Notes: generated from the sequence alone by a model not told the origin. A DNA stretch of 64,000 nucleotides from Nyssa sinensis (GCA_008638375.1 CM018051.1:9345387-9409386), one strand, 5' to 3'; numbered from the stretch's first letter, positions 11,601 through 21,235 are shown. Numbers and translations are program-made.

Positions 11601-11926
11601 TTTTGTCTTACTGGTGGATGATCTGGATCCACCATTAGTCTGTGCGTAATCAGGTCGGGATCTATCCCTTCCATGTCGCTTGTCTCCCAGGCAAATACGG
11701 AGAGGTTTTTCTTCAAAAACTTGACCAGCTCATCCTGCTCTGCATGTGTCAGGTCGGGACCTATCTGCAGGTAACGTTCTTGATCCTCTGAACTGACCAG
11801 GACTTTAATAGGCTCCCCTATAGGCTTGGCTCTGCTATCCCTTCCTCTGGGGCTCAATGGTTCTTCAATCTTGGAGGGATAGTCTTCTGCCTCGTGACAG
11901 CAAGGGTAGATTGCATCCTTGTACAC
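8603..11926 (-). CDS. Pol polyprotein part: reverse transcriptase, two RNase H domains, integrase
   Basis: The 1,107-codon frame has RT at ~115-300 (YIDD at 258-261, FMDAYSGYNQI, MPFGLKNAGATYQ). A gypsy RNase H follows at ~375-490. A second, archaeal-type RNase H lies at ~540-670 (LFTDGSS, NNEAEYEALILG, SDSQLVV, ADALAN). The integrase has an HHCC finger (CGNHNGGRTIAHRAL, CDKCQ) and a DDE core (MDIIGPL, SDNGTQF, GQAEVTN). The dual RNase H is diagnostic of Tat elements. The Met at 11926 is probably not a real start. The frame is the same as gag-protease and is separated only by the UAG at 11945-11947 plus six codons, so readthrough is the likely route. Catalytic motifs all look intact. Confidence 0.95.
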   Translation of the reverse strand: MYKDAIYPCCHEAEDYPSKIEEPLSPRGRDSRAKPIGEPIKVLVSSEDQERYLQIGPDLTHAEQDELVKFLKKNLSVFAWETSDMEGIDPDLITHRLMVDPDHPPVRQKRRPLAPERHQVINDEVQRLLNANMIREVFYPDWLANTVLVKKKNGKWRVCVDYTDLNKACPKDSFPLPRIDQLVDATAGHELMSFMDAYSGYNQIQMHPPDQEKTSFITERGLYCYRVMPFGLKNAGATYQRLVNKMFSSLIGSTMEVYIDDMLVKSLRKSSHLQHLAQTFDILRQYKMKLNPSKCTFGVTKGKFLGYIVSQRGIEADPTQIGALIGLKSPKTRKDIQALNGRIAALSRFISKSTDRCLPFFKALKGNKSLQWTDECEKSFQELKRSLASPELLSKPIQGERLLLYLAVSENAVSSVLVRQDRSVQRPIFYVSKALLDTEKRYPEIEKLALALIVSARKLRPYFQAHPIEIPTAYPLKIVLRKPEVSGRLVKWSVELGEFDLSYIPRVSIKGQALADFVAEFTPALLGKAQVSDDVGTWKLFTDGSSTDRGAGAGLVLHSPDGLTTERAIRLGFRASNNEAEYEALILGIKLAQECEVQNLEVFSDSQLVVSQVQGEYAVKDERMLRYSELVNLLKHSFRAFSIQKIERGQNSRADALANMASHIKARVESTIKFSHQPRPSTEEIQVAQVTEQPQNWMTPILQYLEEGILPEDRNKAKRVRIRAARYLVLNGKLYRRSYTQPLLKCLAPEESQYVLAEIHEGICGNHNGGRTIAHRALTQGYYWPGMLKEAKEYTRKCDKCQRFAPYQHQPQHELIPITSPWPFAQWGMDIIGPLPKAKPNRRYLLVAVDYFSKWAEAEPLTHITEKEIQSFTWKNIVCRFGIPHVIVSDNGTQFTGKIFKKFCQDLNIKQHFSSPGHPQANGQAEVTNRTILDALKKRLEEAKGRWIEELPGALWAYRTTRRTPTSETPFSLAYGTEAVIPVEIGMPTLRTEAFNEETNEQQLAENLDLLKGRREQAVIKIEAYQRRMINRSKIGLKTASFQVGDLVLRRVFQNTKDPTMGKLSPNWEGPYRITKTFRPTTYWLESMDGKPVPRPWNMEHLRKYYQ

Positions 11927-11935
11927 ACGGGCGTG

Positions 11936-11950
11936 CAGTAATTGCTATTT
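11936..11950 (-). promoter_or_regulatory. Stop-codon readthrough signal between gag-protease and pol
   Basis: On the minus strand the gag-protease frame ends AAA-TAG and continues CAA-TTA-CTG in the same frame into pol. UAG followed by CARYYA is the compact leaky context best known from tobacco mosaic virus replicase. Readthrough would give a Gag-Pol of about 1,880 residues from 14248 to 8603. The match is direct; its activity is inferred. Confidence 0.8.
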
Positions 11951-14248
11951 GGGGGCCTTAGCTTTGAGTGCAAGGGCATGGCACTCTCGGGAGGTCGGTT
12001 GGCATCCTCTGATGGAGTAGACTGTCTGATTGTGAACGTATTTTAAGCATTGGTGGAGAGTTGAGGTGACCGCTCCCATCTCATGTAGCCAGGGCCTCCC
12101 AATTATGACGTTGTAGGGAGATTTGGCTTTTATGACCATGTACTCGGCTATCGTGGTCTTCTGCCCGTCCCCTTCACCCGCAGTGGTGGCTAGATCGACC
12201 CTTCCTAGTGGAGTGTTAGTGTTTCCGTCGAAGCCCGTCATGATTATGCCCGTGGGCTTAATGTCATTGGGGTCGAGCTTCATATGCTTGAAAGGGTCGT
12301 AGAACAGTACATTGGTCGAGCACCCAGTGTCGACGAGAACTCTCCGGATATCGAAGTTGGCGATCTTAAGGGAGATAACCAGGGCATCGCTGTGAGGACA
12401 ATGAACTCCCATTAGGTCATGATTCGTAAATTGGATTTCTGGCAAGGGCTTTAACCTTTTCTCCAAGTTAGCGACCTGCATGACGTTGGGAGCAGACCTG
12501 GCCTCCCGAGCATATCGTTTTCTTGACCTGTTAGAGGTGCTTGTTGCAGGGGAATCTGCGTGTAGAACATAGATCACCTGATTGTTCTGTCGTGGGGGTT
12601 CGTTCCTGCCTTCTTTCTGTTCTTGCCTCTGGTCGGTTTTTCTCTGCTGGGGTCGTTCGTCACGGGGGTTCTGTCCTCCGTCCTGCTTGACGAACTCTTG
12701 CAGCCTTCCTCTCTTTATTAGCTGCTCAATCTCATGCTTGAGAGCTTTGCAGGTATTGGTTGTATGCCTTCGGTCCTTGTGAAAATCACAATATTTAGTC
12801 TGATCTCGATAGCTGGGGTCTCCTTTCAAAGGCTCTGGCCATCTCAGATTTTCTCGAGATCTTACTTGCTTCAATATGTGGTACGGAGAGGCGTTTAGAG
12901 GAGTAAAGTGGTTGAATTCCCTCAGCCCAGAATTGAAGGAGGTTCTGGGGGCCCCCCTTTTTTCTGGGCTCCTGACTCTCTTCCTGGCCGAGCTGGTGTC
13001 CTTCTTTTGGTCGTCCTTCCTTTGACTATCTTTCTTCTGATCGTCTTTCTGAGCTTGTTCTTTGACTTTTCTAGAGGTGTCTCTGGCCTCCTCCAGGTTG
13101 ATGTACTTCCTTGCACGGTCCATGAGTGCCGCCATATCCGCAGGGGGATATTTGGTCAGGGAGTCTCTAAAGCCTCCTTGAGCAAGTCCAGCAGCTAGAG
13201 CAGCCACTAGGAAACCGGGGCTGCAGTCTGTTACCTCGGTGAGCTCGGCGTTGAAACGTGCTATATACCCCCTGAGCGCTTCTTCCCTTGTTTGCTTTAT
13301 GTTTAGAAAGAATTCCGGACCCTTTCTTAGCCTCCTGCTAGTCATGAATCTGTCCAAGAACCTTCTGCCGAGCTCATAGAAGCTAGATACTGAGTTCGGC
13401 GGGAGGTGGTGGAACCACTTCAGGGCGGTACCATTGAGGCTCGTCACGAACGTTCTGCATAAGAAGGCATCAGAAGTACCGTGCAAAGCCATGGTATGCT
13501 GGTAGTAAGAGAGGTGGTCCCCCGGGTCCCCAGTCCCATCATAAGGGGTGAATTTAGGGACGATAAATTTCTTGGGTCTTTCCTCGGCCATGATAGCATT
13601 GGTGAACGGGGTGGCCGACCTCCCGAGCAATCTGGCTAGCTCGTCCTGTTCTGGATACTGGGCACCCCTTATGATGGCAGTACGGTCTATTGATTCAGCA
13701 ACTTCCTCGGCTCTTACTGACCCCCTTGGTAGGACGGGCTGCTGCGAGGCAGGTCTCACGACCTCAGGGCCTATATGGGTAGGCTGATCTTGGCCCACTA
13801 CTGGGGGGTTGTTTTGATTCTCTGGCACTGGTGGTACAGGAACCACTCGAGGAGGTGATCCTTGTGGAACGTAGTTTACTCCCGAGGCCCCAGGGATGGG
13901 GAGTCGGGTAGTACTTCGATAATGGACCTCCGGGACAAAGGCGGGAACCCCTCGACCGGCTGCCGTCGACGGCTGGGGGTCTATATGAATACCGGCAGCC
14001 GCGGGAGGCTGCTCCTGTTGAGTGTTTGTGACAACGGGTGGATTTTGAGGATTGGTTTCATGATTCTGGGTGAACATTGCCAGGGTTCTGGACATAGTCA
14101 AGAGCTGTTCCCGTAGCAACTGGTTCTGCCGCCTAGTTTCGATCAGTTCTTCCTGTATAGGATTATTCACTCGCCCTCTTCCTCGTCCGACAGTTGGTTG
14201 AGGATGAGGGTTTTGAGTGTTCTTCCTGGGTCGCAAGTTGGGAGCCAT
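11945..14248 (-). CDS. Gag-protease polyprotein
   Basis: 767 residues. A Pro/Gln/Asn-rich N-terminus with a short coiled coil (~32-60) leads into the retrotransposon gag domain at ~240-390 (LNGTALKWFHHLPP, RRFLDRFMTSRRL). A Lys/Asp-rich linker with repeated KKD follows. A Cys/His cluster, CDFH...H...C at 487-500, comes next, and then an aspartic protease with DTG at 640-642. The gag forms the virus-like particle and the protease processes the polyprotein. The start at 14248 is the first Met after the primer site and begins with a basic MAPNLRPRK. The frame ends in UAG and is continued in register by pol. Confidence 0.93.
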   Translation of the reverse strand: MAPNLRPRKNTQNPHPQPTVGRGRGRVNNPIQEELIETRRQNQLLREQLLTMSRTLAMFTQNHETNPQNPPVVTNTQQEQPPAAAGIHIDPQPSTAAGRGVPAFVPEVHYRSTTRLPIPGASGVNYVPQGSPPRVVPVPPVPENQNNPPVVGQDQPTHIGPEVVRPASQQPVLPRGSVRAEEVAESIDRTAIIRGAQYPEQDELARLLGRSATPFTNAIMAEERPKKFIVPKFTPYDGTGDPGDHLSYYQHTMALHGTSDAFLCRTFVTSLNGTALKWFHHLPPNSVSSFYELGRRFLDRFMTSRRLRKGPEFFLNIKQTREEALRGYIARFNAELTEVTDCSPGFLVAALAAGLAQGGFRDSLTKYPPADMAALMDRARKYINLEEARDTSRKVKEQAQKDDQKKDSQRKDDQKKDTSSARKRVRSPEKRGAPRTSFNSGLREFNHFTPLNASPYHILKQVRSRENLRWPEPLKGDPSYRDQTKYCDFHKDRRHTTNTCKALKHEIEQLIKRGRLQEFVKQDGGQNPRDERPQQRKTDQRQEQKEGRNEPPRQNNQVIYVLHADSPATSTSNRSRKRYAREARSAPNVMQVANLEKRLKPLPEIQFTNHDLMGVHCPHSDALVISLKIANFDIRRVLVDTGCSTNVLFYDPFKHMKLDPNDIKPTGIIMTGFDGNTNTPLGRVDLATTAGEGDGQKTTIAEYMVIKAKSPYNVIIGRPWLHEMGAVTSTLHQCLKYVHNQTVYSIRGCQPTSRECHALALKAKAPK

Positions 14249-14306
14249 GTTCCCTTTGACAAACGGAAGATGAGCTTAGATTGAGTAGAGCACTTGGTGA
14301 TTGTCG

Positions 14307-14324
14307 TTCCCACAGACGGCGCCA
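14307..14324 (-). promoter_or_regulatory. Primer binding site
   Basis: On the minus strand TGGCGCCGTCTGTGGGAA begins three bases inside the 5' LTR. TGGCGCC starts are typical of plant Tat/Athila elements and pair with the CCA end of a tRNA. I think an arginine tRNA is likely, but could not check. Confidence 0.8.
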
Positions 14325-14327
14325 AAC

Positions 14328-15032
14328 TGATGCTGCACTTTTTGGCCCACGTGAGATCCAAGCTCGGCTCCCTGCGAAACACTCGAAACAGAAGATCAGA
14401 GGACCACCGGGTTGGCTCCGGCGGTAGCCGCTCCGATGCTTAAGTCAATAAACTGAATTAGAAGACGTGCAATGAAAGCCAAAATAATGAGCATGAAAAT
14501 AAAGCGTACCTTTAGGGTTGAATTTATAGGCAATGTCTTCTCCTAAGTTGATTAGGATTTGAAGCCATGAATATAGGGATTGGATCTCCGGAGATATCAG
14601 TTACCTTGTTGAATATGGTAACTCAGTGTGGCAGTTTCCTTGTTGGAGATAGCTTCCTTATTTCCTGCTTGGTGCTCACTGAAGCGATGATTAGGTCTGA
14701 TCATTGATGTGTTGTATTGCAAGCTTGCATCTATACAAGTTAGTCTTTATGGGAGAGCTGTCCTGCTTTGATACTATGAGCTCGGCCCATGTAGGTTATG
14801 CCCTTGACTGACCGAGGATGAGATATATGACCGAGCATGTACTAAATGACCGAACACAGATTATAAGGCCGAACATGAACTAAGCGACCGAGCACAAGTT
14901 ATATGGCCGAGCCTGAGCTGAGCGACCGAGCACGAGTCATATGACCGAGCCTGAGCTGTATTATTGGTCATGAGCCGATCTTGCAGTTACACGTGTCATG
15001 CAGTGGTTGGTGTGTCACATAGTGGTATATCA
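14328..15032 (-). repeat. 5' LTR of the gypsy element
   Basis: 705 bp, nearly identical to 4445-5149. In the sense orientation it starts TGATATACC and ends GCATCA, next to the primer site. It drives the minus-strand gag-pol transcript. Confidence 0.97.
14521..14529 (-). promoter_or_regulatory. TATA box of the sense promoter in the 5' LTR
   Basis: The minus strand reads CCTATAAATTC about 500 bases into the LTR. A start about 30 bases downstream would leave an R-U5 of roughly 160 bases before the primer site, a sensible layout. Confidence 0.6.
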
Positions 15033-15504
15033 AATACATATGGACAAAATTTCCTTTTTGGTAATGGGATATAAAATTCATGTTGAAATTGCCTTTTCGA
15101 CATTGAGTTGAAATTGCTTTTTTGACAATGTGTTGAAATTTGAAAATAGGATAATAAAATATTTATTTGCGTGAATGTTGATTCAAAAACCTTCTGACAT
15201 TTTTTATTATGCTTGATCAATTCAACGAAAGAATTTACGTCGACTCAAACTCTGAGTTTTCAAAAGGTCACAAGGACCTAACCGAAATGTCATATTGACC
15301 TAGCGAAAGAAATCTCTTGGTCTTTAGGTAGGCCTAATGAAAGTGAGTCTAAAAGATCTTACTAGGAAAGTTCTTATGTACTAATTTATCTTGTATTAAT
15401 TATCATTATTGAAAACATGAAGGTTTATTCAAATCCTTACATTTGAAGGAATACATTTTTGAAGAAGAAATAATTGGTACTATTTTTAAATTAAAATCAT
15501 TTGA
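15033..15504. repeat. Right part of unit 1 of the ~567-bp tandem duplication
   Basis: It matches 15600-16070 (for example taatgggatataaa, ttgaaattg, aaggtcacaaggac and ttgaaggaatacattttt). It begins with the AATAC target duplication. No conserved protein is visible; short ORFs occur in both units but diverge. Confidence 0.85.
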
Positions 15505-16072
15505 ACATTTACAAACACAAGATACAAAACATTTGAACAACTTTTCTCAAATCAGAAGCATATATGTAACACATAGTTCAAATGTAAATATTTTAAGTTA
15601 TAATACATATTGACAAAATTGCCCTTTTGGTAATGGGATATAAATTCATGTTGAAATTGTCTTTTTGACAATGAGTTGAAATTTCTTTTTTAACAATGTG
15701 TTGAAATTTAAAAATAGGATGATAAAATCCTTTTTGCGTGAATGTTGATTCAAAAACTTTCTGACATTTTTCATTATGCTTGATCAATTCAATGAAAGAA
15801 TTCACGTCGACTCAGACTCTGAGTTTTCAAAAGGTCACAAGGACTTAACTAAAATGTCATATTGATCTAGCGAAAGAGATCTCTTGGTCTTTTGCTAGGC
15901 CTAACAAAAATGAGTCCAAAGAATCTCACTATGAAAGTTCTTATGTACTAATTTATCTTGTCTTAATTACCATTATCGAAAACAAGATGCTTTATTCAAA
16001 TCCTTACATTTGAAGGAATACATTTTTGAAGAAAGAAATAATTGGTACTATTTTTAAATTAAAATCGTGAGC
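15505..16072. repeat. Unit 2 of the ~567-bp tandem duplication
   Basis: This is an uninterrupted copy that shows the pre-insertion structure, including ttaagttataatacatattgac across the site where the gypsy element entered unit 1. It differs from unit 1 by scattered substitutions, so the duplication is much older than the insertion. Confidence 0.85.
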
Positions 16073-16781
16073 ATGCTTTACACACGTATCACAAAAATAA
16101 TGAGTACTTCAAATAGGAATTTATACTTCACCTAAGCATAGAGTGTCACGACCCGAAACCCGGCTTATGCGGATTAGGGGTTCGTGATCGGCCACCGAGG
16201 CCTATCTCAATAGTCACAATACTTTTCTAAATACCATTTACGCAGCGGAATAAAATTTTTATTTTTTTTTTCTTATCATCCACAAAATAAGCTACATCAC
16301 TTCATTAGTTAATTTAAATACCATCATCAAAGATCATAGTCTCCAAGTCAAGAGTAGTAAAATATTACATAACTTAATACATAAGATCCCAAAAATATCT
16401 AATCTATCTTCGGTTAAGGACTCATCAAAAAGAACTCACTTCGTCACTTAAGCACTCATCCTGCATCACTTGAAAGCAAGTTGTCTAGTCCTTACCTGAA
16501 AAATGTTAATAGAATGGGGTGAGCTTCAACAAGCCCAATGAGTACTTCCATAACATGCCAAGGGTTTCAAAACTACTATGTAGTACAGTCTGAAATGTAT
16601 ATACTCATATGGAATTAAAATACGTCATATCAAGTATAACAGATCAGAAATTGGTATCAAAGTCATTTTCAATAAATCTCAATTCAATCACAATCGTAAA
16701 TCAAAATCGATAACGTCACACAGTCAAAATAATGATCCAATAACATAGTTAGTAACGATGATTTTGTATTGTAATACAAAC

Positions 16782-17097
16782 ATGGTTCAAAGTCGTTTTC
16801 AATATCAATAGTCACAGTCAAATCAACATCGTAGTATAATATTGTAACTCAATCATAGTTATGGTTCAAAGTCGTTTTCAATATCAATAGTCACAGTCAA
16901 ATCAACATTGTAGTATAATATTGTAACTCAATCATAGTTATGGTTCAAAGTCGTTTTCAATATCAATAGTCATAATCAAATCAACATCATAGTTTAGTAT
17001 TGTAACTCTATCATAGTTATGGTTCAAAGTCGTTTTCAAATTCAATAGTCATAGTTCAAAATCAACCTCATGGTTCGGTAACATAGTTCGATAACAA
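16782..17097. repeat. Four tandem copies of a 79-bp unit
   Basis: Copies start at 16782, 16861, 16940 and 17019 with atggttcaaagtcg and share ttttcaatatcaatagtca and gtattgtaact. The first three are very similar and the fourth decays. Confidence 0.9.
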
Positions 17098-17217
17098 ATT
17101 TCATAATCTGATAATCAAAATCATAGATCAATAGTTCTCAATTCAGTGATTCAAAGTTCAATCATAGTTCACATTCAATATTCATATAAGTTCAAATCAA
17201 TAAAATTCATCTTCTAT

Positions 17218-17372
17218 GGCCAGCAAATTAGCACCTCGCTGACTGAGATCACATTCAATAATACCACCAATATACCCCATGGTTAGGGTTCAAATGCCAG
17301 CAAATTAGAACCTCGCTGACTGAGATCAAATTCAATAGTACCACTCGTATACCCCGTGGTTAGGGTTCAATA
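17218..17372. repeat. Two tandem copies of a ~77-bp unit
   Basis: Both copies hold ccagcaaattag, acctcgctgactgagatca, a run of ataccac and a shared ggttagggttcaa ending. They lie just after the 79-bp array inside the probable LTR. Confidence 0.85.
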
Positions 17373-18223
17373 AAGTCACAATCTATTCGATAATGACAGA
17401 TCATAGAAGATTCTATTATTCAAAGCATCAAAATCATTTCCAAAATCAATAACATCAATAACCATCTCAATTATTCAATTAAGAATCCCATATTTAGCAT
17501 TTAATCAAAACAATTCAAAGATTGGTGCGAAAAACTGTTATAGTGTCATAAGCATTTTACAAACTATCAGGAAATGGTAATGTCAATAAGTCATTCAAAC
17601 CGATTTCAAACAAAAGGATCTATTTTCAAATTATACAAGAGTTCGATATTTATATCTATAAATAAAATCCACCTCAACATGGTATGAAAATACTCACCTG
17701 AATTCCAAAAGCTTAACTCCAAAAATCCCTCCTTTGAAGTTCCCTAGAATCACATTTCAAAGTCTAGTTATATTTCATAATATCACTTTATTCAATTGTC
17801 TTTAAATCTCTTTTCTATTTTAGTTACATTTTCTGGGTAGCTTCTTTAAGTTTTAAAGTTTGATTCTATTAACTTACATATTTACGTGTCATATTTTTCT
17901 GTACCTTATTTCAACATACGGATCTCACCATTGAGCCCGAAACGTCAAAGAAAGTCAATTTAGACTCTCTTTGACTTCTATTTGGTTTTAGGGGCACTAA
18001 GGGTAATTTGGTAATTTACACTCTAACGTGTCTTATTTTTTTTTTGGAGTCCCGTCTCGTAAAACGGACCCCACCATTAGGTTCAAAACATCCAAAATAG
18101 TCAAAATACACTATTCACGCATTTAATTTGGACATCGGGTCAATTCATTGTTATTTAATTAATTTTATCAATTTAATTAACTAATTTTATATTAAATATA
18201 TATTAATTCCGTATATGTGAAGA

Positions 18224-18297
18224 GGTGGTTCCCATGGTACATTGGTTAGTGCGGTCCCTCATTTCCACGAGCTCCAGAGTTCGATTCCTACCAGCAG
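18224..18297 (+). other. tRNA-like segment with A-box and B-box motifs
   Basis: The sequence ggtacattggttagtg resembles a tRNA D-arm/A box. It is followed 26 bases later by gagttcgattcc, a near-perfect B box. The acceptor and anticodon stems do not pair well and no clean anticodon loop is visible. It is therefore more likely a tRNA-derived SINE head or LTR-embedded tRNA relic than a working tRNA. Confidence 0.4.
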
Positions 18298-18918
18298 CGC
18301 CTATTTCCCATTCTTTTCAAAAGACAAATCAGTTTTTTTAAAAAACAAGCAACCCAACAATGTAGCCCAAACCTGCGCCCAGCCCACTGTGGCGCCCTAC
18401 CCTCTGTTTTCTCCCATTTTCTCATGGTTTTTCACGTCCAAATTTTTTCCTTTTTATACTAAAATGATCCTAAAATTTTAAGGAAGTTTTCTAAAGCATA
18501 ATTTAACTTAAAAACAACCTGATTGTCAACACCCAGTTCTCTTTTTCCGGCCACTGCCTCATTTCCGGCCAACTCAATTTCCTTAAATTTTTATGTAATT
18601 TCTTGCTCTGATTTCACCTAGTTAAATCATCAATCTTCAATACATCTTAATTACTCCAGTTCTACATTATTTAATTTAGAAATCTTACATAAAATGACAA
18701 CCATAAAAACTTACACCATGACCTGTAAGTTAGATTTTCTCCTTCATTTTTGCATGTATTTCTGTCTTTCTATTTTTTTTTTTTTTTTTTGCGTTTAAAC
18801 TGTTAAATCATTCTCTAAAAGACCCTTTAAATAATTGAGAGTAAAATGCTTAATACGGTAATTCAAAATTTCAAAAATTAAACTTACAATTTTCAGCTCT
18901 TCTTCCTTCTCCAAATAA

Positions 18919-19374
18919 ACATGAAATTTATGGGATGTAACCATAGAAACCAATCTTTCATCATTAGGTTTGAAATCACTCATTTTATTCTCTTATTCCC
19001 AAGCATCCAATCCATAAGAATTTAATATTTCTCATATTCAATGACATGGTATTATGGTTTACATAAAACATATGTACCCATAGTTAACATTCATGTCAAG
19101 AATGCATTATTCACCTCATTTAGGTATTTTCATAAACATATGGTAGGCATGGCGTGATATTTGTGGTTCTTAGAATATAAGAGATAATGAATACAAAATT
19201 AGGTCTAAATAGATGAAAGATAACATCAACCATAATTCAAAATATGATCATGAGCTACTAACAACATTTAAAGCATAGTAATTGATTTAACTATCAATGT
19301 AATCACATAATCAACATGAAATTTATGGGATGTAACCATAGAAACTAATATTTCATCACTAGGTTCGAAATCCC
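18919..19374. repeat. Internal duplication of ~55 bp in the probable LTR
   Basis: The text atttatgggatgtaaccat with its flanks occurs at about 18921-18976 and again at about 19319-19374, differing at a few bases. The sequence between (~340 bp) is unique and noncoding. Confidence 0.7.
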
Positions 19375-19986
19375 TACCTCGTTTAGGTGATTAAAAGCAA
19401 ACCTTAGCTTTGTGAGGTGCTCTAGCTTGATTTATTCCAATTTCTAGAACAAAGATGGTGTAGATATCTCCCAATAGCTTGCACTAACCCTTAGATTGCT
19501 TGTGGGAGCCTTGAAATCAAGAGAGATGGAAGAAATTTTGGAGGCATGGCAAAGAAACCCTAGCCCTAGCCATGAATCAAGAGAGAAATGAGAGTGTGTG
19601 AGTGTGTATTGGTTGGGTTAGGGGTTTTATAAGACCCAAAAACTTGATTTTGGTCCCTTGTGTGCAAATTACTTTCCTACTCTTCATTAAACTAGTTACC
19701 ACTCTTTCCCTTCTTGGGCTGGCCTGTTGGTTAATTTAGCTTACAAGCTCTAGATTTCTTCTTCTTAAATATAACTCTGATTAATTCTAAGGCTCCATAT
19801 CACTGTTTTTTGGGTGCTACACTTGCGTAGACCGGTGTTTCTGATAAAAAGATAATTTCACTGTTTGAGTCACTTAATATATCTAAATGACCTCCAAAGG
19901 TTCCAAAATTCTTCTACTTCATTAATTGTCATTTTTAATTAATTATTAATTATATTTATGCATTACTTATAATTTTCTTCTAATTA

Positions 19987-20208
19987 TTAACTACCAGAAA
20001 ATTCAGAAACATTACACTTGTTATATGGCCTAAGAAGGGGAAAATAAGAACCAAAAATTTTAAACTGTGAATAGTTTGGTAAAAATCTATATAAGACTTG
20101 CCATAGAGAAGAGTAATGGAGAATTGCAGTAGGTGTTCTACAGACGAGAAAGACAGATGTAGCAAAAGCATAAAGCCAATAATGCAATGGCATACAAGTT
20201 TTGGACAT
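19987..20208 (-). pseudogene. Copia integrase fragment
   Basis: The minus-strand reading MPLHYWLYAFATSVFL...FKIFGSYFPLLRPYNK follows the end of copia integrases, which usually read xSYAFxTAxYLINR...FKIFGCxCYPxLRPYNK. The conserved Cys after FG is Ser here, and the reading is only partial. Confidence 0.75.
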
Positions 20209-21084
20209 TTAGGTGGGTGTATTTTCAACCAAATGCTTTTGTTTACTCACAACAACCCTATTTTGTTTGGGTGTGTGAGGACATGAGAGTTGATGAATGA
20301 AATCATCACCAAAGGACATATAATATTTAATGTCATTTATTGACGTAATGGGTGCAGGACTCGAACATCAGTATAAACCACCTAAAAGGTAGAAGTGGTT
20401 TTAATCGTAGATTCAACAAGAGGAAATTGTGACATTTTTTCCATGAAGACAATGTTTATTACAAAATGTAGATGAATATTCAGTATTTGTAGAAAGCCAA
20501 GGGGTTTTATTGAGAACGCAATCATATGGATGACCTAGTAGATCGTGCCAAAATAGATTAGTGACTCTAGCACCATCACTAAAAAAAAATAGAGAAGAGG
20601 AGGTTGTGTAAGAAAGTACAACAACATAAAGTGAATAGAGGTGATTTTCACTCTATCCTTTGTATGATTGTTATGAATCATGAACTTGTTAGCATCAAAA
20701 TGGAAAAAGTAGCATTAAAAAGCTCACGTATTCAGAAAGGAGGAATGCAGGTGTGGAAAAGAAGAGACGTTTTCAGACCTTATCTTAGTTGTTTAAACAA
20801 AGCAGCGACTAGGTCTCTGGATTCACTGATTCAAGGGTTTTAGATGGGATGTACAGAAGAGTTTGAAGCATAAGGAAAGAGTTTGAATGGGCGAGTTGAC
20901 TGTAGGGTCCCATTGGTTCCAAAGGCTAAAAGCCAGAGTAGTTGATCTAGTAGTTCTAAACTAGCATCAAAATGCAAACAATAATCTCTACACAACCTAT
21001 GAATTGATGATAGGTTTGTGGCTATATGAAGATCTCTAATGAATTTTTGAAGCATAAAAGTGTGAGAGAGGGTTCTGAGGTGAG

Positions 21085-21235
21085 AATTACCTATATCAAT
21101 AATAGGTAGTCCCTGGCCACTACCAAGAAAAACAACATTTGAGCCTTTGTAATCACCTTAGAGAGAAAGATTGTGTAGATTAGGAGTAAGGTGATCTGTA
21201 GCTTTAGTATCAGTGAGCCAATAATTTTGAGAAGT
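21085..21235 (-). pseudogene. Copia protease relic
   Basis: The minus strand reads WLTDTKATDHLTPNLHNLSL and then, after a break, GQGLPI. This matches the usual WxxDTGATxHLT...GNGQGLPI of copia elements. The catalytic DTG has become DTK. Confidence 0.7.

Larger units (their letters stand above)
4445..15032 (-). mobile_element. Complete, young Ty3/gypsy LTR retrotransposon, Tat-type lineage
   Basis: The element is 10,588 bp with 705-bp LTRs at 4445-5149 and 14328-15032 that I could tell apart at only two positions. Both LTRs start TG and end CA, and the element is flanked by the 5-bp duplication AATAC (4440-4444 and 15033-15037). Sense-strand order from the right is 5' LTR, primer site, gag-protease, UAG, RT-RNaseH-archaeal-type RNaseH-integrase, tandem array, antisense gene, purine tract and 3' LTR. 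The second RNase H plus an antisense ORF with the plant gypsy-type domain is the known signature of the Tat lineage. No internal frameshift was seen, and the only in-frame stop is the UAG that appears to be a recoding site. Two differences in 705 sites mean an age of order 0.1 million years at a commonly used plant rate; this is an assumption-dependent estimate. It looks autonomous. Confidence 0.96.
16144..19821 (-). mobile_element. Probable long solo LTR, degenerate
   Basis: The segment begins TGTCACGACCCGAAACC and ends GGGTGCTACA on the plus strand. On the minus strand this reads TGTAGCACCC...GGGTCGTGACA, a boundary pair familiar from long plant gypsy LTRs. The minus strand has a TATA-like ttataaaaccc at 19625-19634, about 190 bases inside, as expected for an LTR promoter. 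It holds no protein domain, but has tandem repeats and a tRNA-like segment. No target duplication was found (tagag and cttgc flank it), so the ends may be eroded or the call wrong. Confidence 0.5.

Noticed and set aside
11926..11928. Separate translation start for pol at the Met of 11926
   Set aside because: It is only 21 bases after the UAG in the same frame. Readthrough explains expression better than an internal start.
18224..18297. Working tRNA gene
   Set aside because: Acceptor stem does not pair and no clean seven-base anticodon loop is visible.
18242..18481. 79-codon plus-strand ORF in the probable LTR
   Set aside because: It has no family features and spans the tRNA-like segment; it is likely chance.
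20604..21055. ORFs of 71-79 codons in the copia relic
   Set aside because: They do not follow the copia reading, which is split over frames here; they are chance openings in decayed sequence.
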